Source of the DNA: Watersipora subatra
Lineage: Eukaryota > Bryozoa > Gymnolaemata > Cheilostomatida > Watersiporidae
DNA length: 64,000 bases
Assembly: GCF_963576615.1 (NCBI RefSeq)
Contig: NC_088715.1
Location: forward strand, 51,500,007-51,564,006
Direction: 5' to 3'
The translations under genes were made by a program, and so were the position numbers. Below the pieces are notes generated by a model. It made no database searches. It was given only the letters and a program-made list of their open reading frames with translations, and was not told the origin of the DNA. The first letter of the stretch is position 1. Each line of letters opens with the position of its first letter. Positions 38,901 through 49,100 of the stretch are shown here, one piece after another.

Positions 38901-41558
38901 AGCGTCAGAGATTGCATTCAGAACGTCATTTGTATACAGCGTTTCCTTTAGTCCGCTCGTGTCTTAAAGGTGTATGTGCGGAATGTTAGTAGTACTCTCG
39001 CTAAGTGCGTCTTGCAGTAATCGTTCATCGTACTATGTGCATACCATGCTTTTAATTTACTTCTGTTTGAACACTTTCTGAGCCATCAGCATATTTATTG
39101 TTTGTTGCATGACCCCTCCTTGGCATTGTCAGCATATTTAAGTGCTCTTACCTTTCAAAAGACGGGGATTCATATTTACCACATATTGCTTACATTTTGT
39201 TTAAATTAAGTTGATAAATGTCATTTTTCTAATCCAATGCTTCTTTTGGACAAATTATCAGTCTTGTTTGTTTTATGGTTTCCATCTCCTGTAGCATGAA
39301 GCACTATAGCTATATTTGGCTGCTATGTTTTTAATAATTTTCTATAGATATTGCTGCTTCTGTCATAAATTATTTCAGAATGTTGCATAAGTAGTATGAA
39401 GAGGAGAAATTCATCTTTATTTTGTAAAAATACGTGAGAAAGTCCCTTATTATGATTGCATGACCTCCTGCTTAACCGCTTTGCACCGAAAGCGTTAGAG
39501 CTTGTTATATATACAATTATAACCCAAAGATTTGCTCTCTGAAATAAGTTCAAATTTTATAACTTTATTATTTTAGTTGGTACTTAGAAAAAGTAAGATA
39601 ATAGTTTATATTGTGAAGTGTTATTTTATTGCTTTTTGCGAACACTGGTCAGGCCCAGTAATCTTAAACGTTGACTTACAAAAAAATTCACATTACAGTT
39701 ATTTGGTATCAAAAGATTCATCATGTCTTACTCTGTTGTGTTGTAGGTGTCACATATGTGGAAATGTGATTACAACCTATTAAAAGCTCAAAAACAAAAA
39801 TCTGCCGTAGATTGGAATCTGTTTATTTCTCTGACATAGTCAGGAAATTTGGTTATCATCTTGTCACGTGATGTTCTCCCGTGAATTGAAAGGGCAATAA
39901 AAAGCTCAATATAAAACTTATCGTAGCGCTAGTTTATGACAAACACTTCGGGTTTTACCGGAAACCCCGTATCAAATATAGGTGCTCGCTACTTTACAGT
40001 TTAGTTTCGGTTTGGTCTAATTGGCAAGTCGTAATCTGATCATGTGACCCAATACTTCGCAAATAATTTCTGCAGCACTTTTCGATTATCACAGGTGACC
40101 AACAGGCTTGTCATGATTATCAGACAATGATATGTACTCTTTCAAGCTAAGGCTAAAAAATTAAAAGAATTTTTATGGTAAGTTAAAAGATATCAGTGCT
40201 AAAAGTGACAGCATTACAATGACGATAAAACAGACGCGTAAGAACAATAGACATGGTTTTATTGAATGCGTGAAGTATATTTGTGAAAATATTTCAACGA
40301 ATAAGGTCTCATGAAAGTGTAAACGGAAACCATCTCTCACAACTACGTCACATTTTTTAGTGTGTCAATTTCGTTTCTTATTTCTGTTGATACTATGTCA
40401 AACTTCGTATTTCAAACTTTGACATACTAAATTAATCCACTTTGATATTTGCTTTGTATGTAGAGAACTTTGTTTGCTGCTGCCAGTATTTGTATAATAG
40501 CTTATTGTACTTTGTTTGATTTGTTCCAGAGCAAAAAGAACTACGAATAAATATTTCATCAAATTATTGCATTGAAACATCTAGCATTTTATAAAATATG
40601 TAGAAAGCCAAATGTAGAAGGGTAAGTTTGTAAAAACTAAATAAAGTAGTAATATTGTTGCATTACCTTAAAGAAACGAAAGTTGGATTACTGCAAAATA
40701 TTTCAGACATATATGTTGGAAATTGTTTAGTGTGATTAGACAAATATTTACTTGAATTTTACATGATGTAAAGCATTTGTACGTAGAGGTGATTGTCACC
40801 GTGTTCGCTCACCGTTTTTCAAAACTGTTTTATAACAAATATATGTAGATGAAAACATGTTGAGCTATAAATTGAAAAATAATTTATAGCTCAACAGATT
40901 TATAGGAATGTTTCTTACACCGCCATGATGTCTTGAGTCATTTGTGTAGTGTGTAGAGCACAGCTGCAAGGGATTAGTCCCATTTTTAGGCATGCCAGCT
41001 GATATCGGCAACATCCTGAATGATCCGGAGCTTCTGGCAGCTTTCCAAGATCCTGAAGTTTCCACCGCATTCATGGAAGTTAGCCAGAACCCTGCGAATA
41101 TCGCTAAATACAAGAGCAACCCAAAGGTTAACATAACTTGTGATTAATTAGTGTTTCTAGACATGTGAGAATGAAGTTGGCACATGCTGGTATTACTTGA
41201 CTTTGTTCATTAGTCTCGTGTACAATTTTAGCACAAGGTTTTCTTTCACTCATACGTATTATTTGGCAGGTAATGAAGGTGATCGAAAAATTACAAAGTA
41301 AGTTTGGTGGTTCTGCGAGCACAATGCCAGACGCCCATCCTGAGCCCACGGGCGCTTCTGGAGCTCCCGGTCCTAGTCCCTCAACTGCTGGTCCCGCAGA
41401 TTCAAGCAATGACGTAAGTAACTCTCCAACGCTCTATTTGTGAGCTTTATGCAAACCAGGTTACCTACAGGTCTTTCCCCGGTGTGTACAACAAAAAATG
41501 CTCATTGTGACGAATTTGGGTTCCACAATAAGGTTATGCTTTATTGCAGCTGGACTAA
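26933..41558 (+). CDS. ST13: Hsc70-interacting protein (Hip), complete 12-exon gene
   Basis: Hip is a cytosolic co-chaperone that binds the Hsp70 ATPase domain. Exons, all GT/AG and in phase: 26933-27048, 27492-27555, 29387-29563, 29913-30064, 30560-30670, 33503-33605, 36624-36765, 37554-37634, 38517-38543, 40990-41126, 41270-41413 and 41550-41558 (TAA); 420 aa. The N-terminal dimerisation domain is residues 1-49 ([14 protein letters not shown]). An acidic, Pro-rich linker follows at 50-120. The TPR block is about 125-240 ([25 protein letters not shown]). A Lys/Glu-rich helix spans 242-287. Gly-Gly-Met-Pro repeats span 288-325. The C-terminal DP/STI1 domain is about 326-385 ([29 protein letters not shown]). 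A Pro/Ser/Gly tail ending DLD is longer than I recall for vertebrate Hip. Reading through the exon 11 donor would give an alternative tail ending LYL. Introns 1, 3, 10 and 11 show nothing notable. Confidence 0.95.
28452..29173. mobile_element. Harbinger-like palindromic MITE in ST13 intron 2
   Basis: Arms 28452-28733 and 28893-29173 are near-perfect inverted copies of about 280 bases around a 160-base spacer. The terminus is AGGTCCGGCCACACGTAACG. TTA lies directly outside each end (28449-28451 and 29174-29176), matching the 3-bp TWA duplication of PIF/Harbinger elements. The high arm identity indicates a recent insertion. No coding capacity is present. Confidence 0.8.
30095..30454 (+). repeat. 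32-bp minisatellite in ST13 intron 4
   Basis: About eleven copies of a 32-base unit (GAAGTAAGTAATGCTGTAGA + AGTACCAGTGTT), starting about 30 bases after the exon 4 donor. The donor region itself (ACAGTAAGTAATG) resembles the unit. Variants recur in the same order (ACC/GTG, ATC/GCG, ATC/GTG) near both ends of the array, suggesting block duplication. Confidence 0.9.
30809..30925. mobile_element. Pogo-like element fragment in ST13 intron 5
   Basis: It begins CAGTCATACTTCGATATATT after a TA and matches one end of the element at 37035-37353 for about 110 bases. The other end is missing or not recognisable. Confidence 0.45.
31838..32723 (+). mobile_element. TTAA-flanked non-autonomous element in ST13 intron 5
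   Basis: Same family and orientation as 7277-8178. A TTAA lies at each end (31838-31841 and 32720-32723), with imperfect terminal inverted repeats of about 160 bases. No transposase is present. Confidence 0.75.
33771..33984 (+). repeat. Tandem duplication of about 107 bp in ST13 intron 6
   Basis: Two direct copies begin AATCACATTAAT at 33771 and 33878 and end GCCCACTGCTGAC. They differ at only a few positions, so the duplication is recent. It follows a pogo-like terminus (CAGTCCATCCTCGTTATGAT) near 33665. Confidence 0.8.
34210..34365. other. GC-rich island in ST13 intron 6
   Basis: About 150 bases with many CG dinucleotides (GGGCCGGCGGGACCG, CGGCCGCCGGGAGC) in otherwise AT-rich intron sequence. 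No splice-flanked frame is convincing and I do not recognise the sequence. It could be part of an inserted element or a fragment of a GC-rich gene. Confidence 0.5.
35151..35930. mobile_element. Pogo-like element, third family, in ST13 intron 6
   Basis: The same termini as 23601-24721 (CAGTCAAACATGGATAACTC and its near complement), between TA dinucleotides at the edge of a TATA-rich tract. It is 780 bases long, inverted relative to the other copy and without the nested MITE. It contains a short (CAAA)n run near 35640-35670. Confidence 0.75.
37035..37353. mobile_element. Short pogo-like element in ST13 intron 7
   Basis: The left terminus is CCGTCATACCTCAACATAC and the right terminus the complement of CAGTCATACCTCGATAC, with a TA on each side. 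It is related to 20740-21513 and has the length of a MITE. Confidence 0.65.
38187..38211 (+). repeat. (GTT)n microsatellite in ST13 intron 8
   Basis: About eight uninterrupted GTT units. Nothing else notable lies in this intron (37635-38516). Confidence 0.9.
39664..40351 (-). mobile_element. Truncated TTAA-family element in ST13 intron 9
   Basis: It starts at a TTAA with the family terminus (ACGTTGACTTACAAAAAAAT) and runs about 690 bases in the opposite orientation to 31838-32723. It then stops abruptly, lacking the far terminus. Confidence 0.7.
40859..40895. repeat. Perfect hairpin upstream of ST13 exon 10
   Basis: Arms GTTGAGCTATAAATT and AATTTATAGCTCAAC are perfect 15-base complements around a 7-base loop, ending 94 bases before exon 10. 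In the intron RNA this would be a stable stem. Confidence 0.7.
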
Positions 41559-41940
41559 GTGACTGCCAGGAGAGGTCAACAACTTCTTGTCTGTCAATAC
41601 CCATAGGAGGAAAGATTTATTCTGCACTTCAATTTGGTGCACACAGTAGTCGCTACTCGATAACTCGCTTTACTTTCTCGTTCTGACAATATATCTGCCG
41701 ATGATTGCCAGATGATCAGGCACCAGAGCAGTCCATGAGTGCTTCGACCTAAATTCCAAACCATACCCGTGCTTACCATTACTTATTATAGCTTTTTAAG
41801 GATGTATCTGCTCAAATGAAGCTTATCTGGTTCAACCATCTCCCACTGATTGACCAATCGCAAGCGCAATATACCTGTACAAGTAATAATTGAAAAGTTG
41901 TTTGTCATTAATGTTTGAAAACATTTCCTTGTGCCTCTTT

Positions 41941-41982
41941 CCTAAAATAGTCATTTCCTAAAATAGTCATTTCCTAAAATAG
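41941..41982 (+). repeat. 16-bp triple repeat in the ST13 3' UTR
   Basis: Two and a half copies of CCTAAAATAGTCATTT lie between the stop codon and the likely polyadenylation signal. Confidence 0.7.
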
Positions 41983-42256
41983 TTTCTAGGGATTATATAT
42001 AAATCGCTCTTTGTAAATTACTTGGTAGTACGGCTGCACTCAATCTAATGATTTTTACACTGCTGCGTATGTGTATATAGCGTATAACAGTGACTGATCT
42101 ATCTCTGGCTATCTATCATATATACGATATTGTACAACTAAAGGCAACTCTTGTACTTGTTATTTATAGCACTTAGTATCTCTCGGAGTCTGCTAAAAGT
42201 CATGGTAGTGTCTATCAACACATTTATTCTTTTCTTTGTAAATTGCTTTTCTCTGA

Positions 42257-42262
42257 AATAAA
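42257..42262 (+). terminator. Likely polyadenylation signal of ST13
   Basis: A canonical AATAAA about 700 bases after the TAA at 41556-41558, followed by a GT-containing stretch. No earlier canonical signal was seen in the 3' UTR. Confidence 0.5.
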
Positions 42263-45200
42263 TGTGCGTATTCTGTTGAACTCCGAGACACGGCATTCAT
42301 TCAGCTCAATGGTCAAGTCTAGCTGATCTGCGTCCTTTTAATGATGTTCAGAGACCTGAGGAAAAAAAGGCATGCACATGTGATATGCTGCTCCAGAATT
42401 TGGTATGACATATGCATGAAGCATGCCAAGGGTAGGAAATCTCATAAAATTGGTGTTTATACAGTGATTGTGTTTCATTCTATGAAAGTTTTGATTAGAT
42501 GTTCTAGGAATCTAAGTAATGAGTCAAGTTTGATGTTCAATAACAATCCTAAAATGGTTTGAAAGTGCTTATATAAGAGGAAGTGATTCTTAGATGGTGT
42601 CGTGGTGTGGCAGAGGCAGACTGCATTGTACAAACTTTTAACCTGACTGTCAACTATTTTTATTGAGTGCTTTCTTTGGGAAACAGTTCATGATGATTTC
42701 ATGTGTTTGCGCTGTAGTACTGCATGTCAATGACAAACAAAAAGTCATGTCGATACTGTTTCCTAACTGATTGTCTATTTAATTGTTTGGAAAATGAATA
42801 CCTGTAACCCATGTGAACCTCGTCATTTTCTGTTGCTCAAGCTTGTGAAAAACTTGGCCTAATGATGGCTAACAAATCTTAATTATCCATACATTTTTTG
42901 CGGCCTTATTCCTTAGATATGCGTTATTAAGAATGTTTTTGTAGTTTGTCACTGTCTATCAGTATGAGCAATATACGATCACTAGTACAATAGCACGAAA
43001 GGCAGTGAAGTTTGATACGAGTCAACCATTTGTTATTACCAAATTTATTTGGCTATTACATAACATGTAAGATCTTCTGTTTATATCTGCACTAAAATAA
43101 TGTAGGTAAACAGACCAATTATTTACTAATCTGGCAGTATGCGGGCATATATGAAGTATTATGCACTACTCGTAGTAGTCAGCATTCCCACACATGTCCC
43201 TTTGAGCTGAGGTCAGATCAGGGCAAATCCACAATTGTTTTGATATAAACTTGGCATGAAGACGTAATTACGGTATAAATTTAAAGCTTTGGTGTCACGT
43301 TCTTGAAGTCTGTGTGCTGCTGGCCAATTCTTGTGTCACAGAATGCTGTTTAAAATTTTCAATGTCATTTGTGATCCAGAACAAAAAAGTTTAACACTGA
43401 AAGTATTTATTTAATATGCTTGACACAAGTTAAACCACACTAATTAGGATTATTATAGAAAATGGAAACCATATGCGTTCGTAGAAAAACTTTGTTAATG
43501 CTTGTCGGAGACAGGAAAGCTCTGAAAGCCATCAACTTGGCGAGAACATTTTTGCTTATCAAGTTTAAAAGCCTTTTTAATCAATTTGAGTTTTTTTATA
43601 TCTCAATTTTATGTTATGCCCATGACTTAAAGCGAATGGAGCCAATTCCTAGGAAATTTGCTATTGAGAGAGGAGTACTAGACCTGTTTTCTTACTGCAA
43701 AAGTAGGCTGGTTTTATGCATACAGGGCCATCAATGCCAGGTGATACTGGCCTCTTGTTGAGAATAAGATATTGTAATATATATCTGTATGATACAATCT
43801 CTAGCCTGTCCCAAGTATGACCTGCTCACTGTTGAATGCTGAATGGGTTATTTAAAAACAAAAGCCATCGATTCATTGAGGCTAGTTTTTGTTGACCTCA
43901 GTCTAAATGAAAGCATTTTAAATACAGGCAAGATCGCATTCAGGTTGTTCACCTTAGCTTCACATTGTTCAGTCGATTCAACAGTGACAATTACATGCTG
44001 AATATACTGATCACACACTTGAAGCATTGTCTATTATCTTGATCCTTTTTTTTGTTCAATGAAGAATCTTTCACATTGTTTAGGAAGATGCTGGTTACAC
44101 CAGTGCAGTTTTAAAATGTTTGAAAAACTTATGTATACCATTTCTAGTTTAAGCTGGGCTGCATATTGTAACACCAAAATCGCATCTGCCTTTGGTATTT
44201 ATTTAAGCAACCTTCATAAAAAAGGGCAGAGTTGAGAGAAAACAAGCAAGCACAATTTTGAAATTTCAAGTACCCGCCACATCTACCAGCTGACCTAGTA
44301 TTACTTTAATGATCTACGAGGTTCTTAACTTTTGACATGTTCTACTCAGGCACCTGTAAGAATGACTAATGTTAACATTTAGAGGTCTTGAGTTTTAATT
44401 TTGGGTTTGTTGTTCCTCTAAACGATATATTGTAGTGACAGTTTTGATTAATTAAACTTAAGGCATATCAGTTGTGCCTGTGGGAGCTTGGTGTGGAGAG
44501 AGAAGGTGCACTATCATTGGTTGGCAGTTTATAGCTTGCTTCATTGCTTACTAACAAAAACATTCACCAACATATTTATTAGGAGCTGGACCATCTTCTG
44601 TGCCACAAGTGAATCGAGCTGAGCCAACATTTTCGACCTTTTGTAAATTCAGGTGAGGCCAGTCATCAATTGTATTGCTCTGGATAAAATGAAATTTGTT
44701 TGCAGAGGTTAATGTAGTATTTTATGATTTTTGTTTATTATTTGATCATAATAAAATATAGATCGGTAAATCCCTTATTAATGGAAAAAAGGATGCTTTA
44801 TAGAAGACATAATATTTTGACTGTACGTTAACTGAATGTTGTGAAACAAACAGGAATTTGTTGTCATGATTTTCAAAATTTCATTTGGTATTGTTATTAG
44901 GCGTTTTGCACGATACGCAACTTTAGTATGGAATATTCTAGGCAAAGAGTGAAATCTTGAAAAAACTTGCTCAGCCACAATAAGGAATCACCATATGAAA
45001 GCATTTATTTATGTTTATTTAAATAAACAAATTTATTTAAATATATTTTTATTTAAATACATTTTTATTTAAATAAATTTATTATTCCTCATTCAAATAT
45101 ATCCATTTAAGTATTTTTCATTGTGAATTGTTAGAGATGTGGGATAGTATTCTACATAGGAAATTGAGGAAATTGGTGTTTCTACTGCTTATTCCCCATA

Positions 45201-45494
45201 TAGCTCAGTGTATAGGAAGATATGAACCAATTGAGGGCGTAGGACTGGTATACTGTAATCAGATTAAAAGAATTTCACAGACCTAGGTTTAGGGTAGCTG
45301 CCAGGGTATATAAGGCCATATCATTAATCATTTCATGAGCGAAGCAGAGATATATACTACCGTAGACAATTTGAAATAAATGGTTCTTTCTTTCATCACT
45401 CAAATCTATAAATTATCAAATTCTCACTGCAGCCCAAGATAAAAGCTTGTCAAGGTCACCACTAGTGAATTTGCAAAATCAACATATATTCCTT

Positions 45495-45765
45495 GAGATA
45501 ATATATACAGATAAACAGAACTAAGGTATTTTGTTGTCAATAATAGTAACCAACCGTTGGTTAATTATAATGATTCGGCAATACTGTCGGTGATAGACGC
45601 TGTTAATGTTTTTCTTGCTTTGCTAATTTGAATCTTACTAGAATTTGTAAAACACAACATAATTATTCTTTCAGATAATATATACAAGTAAACAAAACTA
45701 AGGTAGTTGTTGCCAATAATAGTAACCAGTTGTTGGTTGATTACAATGATTCAGCACCAATAATC
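45495..45765 (+). repeat. Spaced direct repeat
   Basis: A block of about 90 bases (GATAATATATACA, then CTAAGGTA, then AATAATAGTAACCA) at 45495-45590 recurs, diverged, at 45673-45765. It looks like a local tandem duplication of a unit of about 178 bases. Confidence 0.6.
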
Positions 45766-47056
45766 GCTGTTTGACATTCTTCCCTTACCACCCTTCCAAA
45801 TGATGTTGAAAGACCGCTGGATTAAGGTGGTATTAGGAGCACAATGTACACAAGTTGTACACAAGTTGGCCAGGTAACGAGTGCAATTTAGCCCCTAGCA
45901 CTAACAAAACCATGCTAAAGTTTTTAGTTTTTGTCTGTTCGCGCATTCATAGGATGTTCAAGATGGATCATGGTCGCAAGGGTTTTGAATAATTATATTT
46001 CATTTCCTAAGATTTGGCTAAAAATAAATATTAAAAAATGCTATAACATTAGATAACTATGCTTTAAAGCAAACAAAAACCTAACAGCTATGGGATGATA
46101 CTATTGTTGAGTTTGAAGTCATCATTACATTTCTTGCGCGTATGCTTTAACAAGTGCATTTCATTTTTAGGTTGTTTCAATAAAAGCAAACACAATTTGA
46201 AAAATACTATTTTAGAAACTGTCTCAAAAAACGAAAAATTTTTGATTATTAAAAACCACATTGCAAATGTGTATTTTCCTCATCAAACGCATGAGTGCCT
46301 CAAAACCATTAACTATTACATTACAAATAGAAAACTACAAACCTGTGTCAACTAATCCAATGTTTTATGTGTTGTAGCAGTGCCTCAAGGACTTGTGTAA
46401 TTCTGTGCAGCACGCAGTTATATTCCTGAAGCGTTTAGGTTGGTAGACCTTAACAACGATAAAAAAATTGGTTTACTTTTTATTTTTATAAAATTATAAA
46501 AATTGCTTCACTTTTTGCACCACATTTATGGAAACTCTTCGTGTTCACTTGATTTTTAATTAACAAATTGAACCACACGAGCTTTTTTTGCCCCGGTTGT
46601 AACAACAGTGTTCAGTGTTAAACATTCTATAAGCCATGTGATAATTCATCTATCTCAAGGCAGCTTTTGACATTTTTAATATTAAACCTTGACATTAACC
46701 TTAAACCTTGACCAAAAGAAAAAGAAAGCAGCTAGTGGATTTCGGGATTTTGTTAAATAATGTCTCTAATAATTACGCTAGTGGATTTCAACTGGATTAT
46801 GCAATTAGCTAAGTCTTTGGCCGCATATGATGACAGGCAACAGGTGCTATGATAGAAGGCAGCGAAGATTATTAGGTCAACAACCAGAATAGTAGTAAGT
46901 TGATACAGGGCAGTTGAGGGCGGTTGGTCTCAGGTTTCATCAAACGTTTCATCGCTTGAAACTCTAACAAAAGTGTTTATAAATTAGCAAACTAATGAAG
47001 CTGCCAGTAAATTAGGAAATGTTCATCAGCCTCCCCTGGCATCTATATTCTTGCTA

Positions 47057-47437
47057 GTCCAAGGCCTGGGCGGCATGGGTAATAAAATAGTTATCTAATG
47101 AATTTGAGTAACACACCTGGAAAACGAGATCTTTACTAAAATATTTCTCTAAAACAATAACCACGTTTTGGGCCAGCATAACAAATGTTAGCGCAACAGT
47201 CAGCAGTGATAGTTATTAACACCAAGCAAGTGCTTCAAGAGTGAGTATCTTAACCAATGCAATGATTATTTGCCCAATGAACTCATTATATTTTGTGTAG
47301 CTTAATGATTAAGTTTGTTGCCTCTAGATTTGGAGTTCCGAGATCAAATCCAGTGCCATGTGGAGTTTTCATCGCTAGATTTCAAATGCTATAATTGGAC
47401 ACAGGGTTTAACAAAATGACAAACACTGAGATTTATA
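47057..47437 (+). repeat. Composite tRNA-derived repeat, family B, second copy
   Basis: It shares with 2372-2782 the GGCATGGGTAATA-like head, the ATGAATTTGAGTAAC block, the tRNA-like module (TAGCTTAATGATTAAG, GAGATCAAATCCAGTGC) and the ATGACAAACACTGAGATTTA tail. Confidence 0.6.
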
Positions 47438-48450
47438 CTTATAGATTAGCCGATGTACGCCTGGCAGATCGCTTTTTCTGTCACACAAAGAAGTTGGTTC
47501 TCTTATTTTGAGGCTTTAAGAGCTGGCCGATTAGCCCTTTTGGTTTGGGGTACATGTTGGCTAACATTTTAGTTGTCTGATTAACAGTATGCGATTGCAT
47601 GAAAGTTGACATATTTAAAGCAATTGCTAATGTAACATAAGAGTAAAAGGTTTTGACATCCATAGTGCACATTATACTTTCTGACAACTTAACATTGATT
47701 CAAAAGTTACTTTTTAAAAATAGTGAAACCTGAATCCTCTTCAGCAAACCTGAAATGAAGCTGTATTCAGACAGAAAGAGTTATGTGATGCAAATTTTAA
47801 TGTTCATTGAGAACCGATCAACAAATCAAATATACATAAATCATTTTTCATCCATTGGTTATGAACGCTTATGGGCAGAGAGAGAACACTAGCTAGCATT
47901 TGAAATAAATAACAGTAATGAAGAAAAATAATGGAGATAATCCATTTTGTTTTATCTCTAATTATAAACCAACTGAATGATAAAGGCAGCTATTATTCAG
48001 CTTGCGCTATCTAAGAGAAGACTGGAAGCTATATATACATGTTCATAGCATATATAGGCCTACCTATATTATATATTTATAGTAAATATATTATTTATTT
48101 ATAGTAAATATTTAATATACATACAAGCATACAAACTTACATATTACATAAAATAAAGCACCTGAAGAAATGAACCACTCTGAGTTGAAACCTATAGTAA
48201 AACGAACAAGGCATAAAAGCCATAGGTCAAAAAGGTCACAAGGTATTTAATAAACTGCGGGTCAAATGAAATTGGAGAACGCCTGCTATAACAATGCAGT
48301 GGGTAGCAATTGAGACCATCTTGGATTAGACTGAATAATCACATGGGCATATTGTAACCCCAGCCTTTGTTTTGGACAGCCTTTTCATTAGCTATACACG
48401 AGTCCAGGCAAAAGGATGTGTACTGGTTTTAGGGTGCCATTTGAAGAACG

Positions 48451-49100
48451 TGAGTCATGATGTTCGGTGCTTGCTCGATTTTGTGCGCATTGTGCGTTGT
48501 GTCAACTTTAGTAGACGGACAAGGAGAGAAAGTGGAGCTGCTACCAGAGAGTTCGAGTGAGTTGGCATATTTTCAATTTTGTCACGGCGAATTGAAACTG
48601 ACATGTCATTTGGTAATATGTGGTTTTTAGCAATTTTGATTAAAATTGATTTGATATAGATTGACCTCCGTGTTAAGAGTTTACTGAATAATATAAACGT
48701 TACTGTTTTTTTAATTAGTTTACTCAAGAGTGCGTGTCCGATGGAGTTATGAAACTGACATAAATTCTATAAATAGATTGTGAGATATTGACAAATATGA
48801 TCAGAATGCAAAACGATTAAAAGCATTCATTTAATGAACATTTGCCATTTAATAATTTAAGAGAATAGAGGAAAGAGATGTGTTAATCGTCAGGTGTGGG
48901 AAAAACACATAAGGTTATCCTTCTAGCTGTTTTTACCTGTTTGCTAGGAGTGTTTAACTCACCTTGAAACAAGACTACTATCTTGTCAAAAATCGCTGAT
49001 GTCACGAATGACGCTGAGATGAAACTACAGTAAATATTATTTTAGATATTTTCATGGGGTGCGTTCGTAGTTTTAAAACACCGCTAGTCAAGATCTTGTG
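48451..49100 (+). repeat. Source segment of a duplication: SLC10 exon 1 plus intron 1 start
   Basis: This segment, from just before the SLC10 start codon through about 540 bases of intron 1, recurs as a direct repeat at 55270-55920. This copy has the intact signal-peptide frame and the GTGAGT donor, so it is the functional one. Confidence 0.85.

Larger units (their letters stand above)
42263..48456. other. Intergenic region between ST13 and the SLC10 gene
   Basis: AT-rich sequence with no supported gene. It contains AATTTATTTAAATA-type repeats at 45000-45080, a spaced direct repeat at 45495-45765 and a composite tRNA-derived repeat at 47057-47437. The SLC10 promoter must lie in or near its end; no convincing TATA box is visible. 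Confidence 0.55.

Noticed and set aside
43462-43761. 99-codon open frame between genes
   Set aside because: AT-rich, with no domain, no splice context and no recognisable similarity; consistent with chance.
44581-44652. Exon-like open segment between AG and GTGAGG
   Set aside because: It is short, has no recognised product, and no neighbouring exon joins it in phase; it could at most be a 5' UTR exon.
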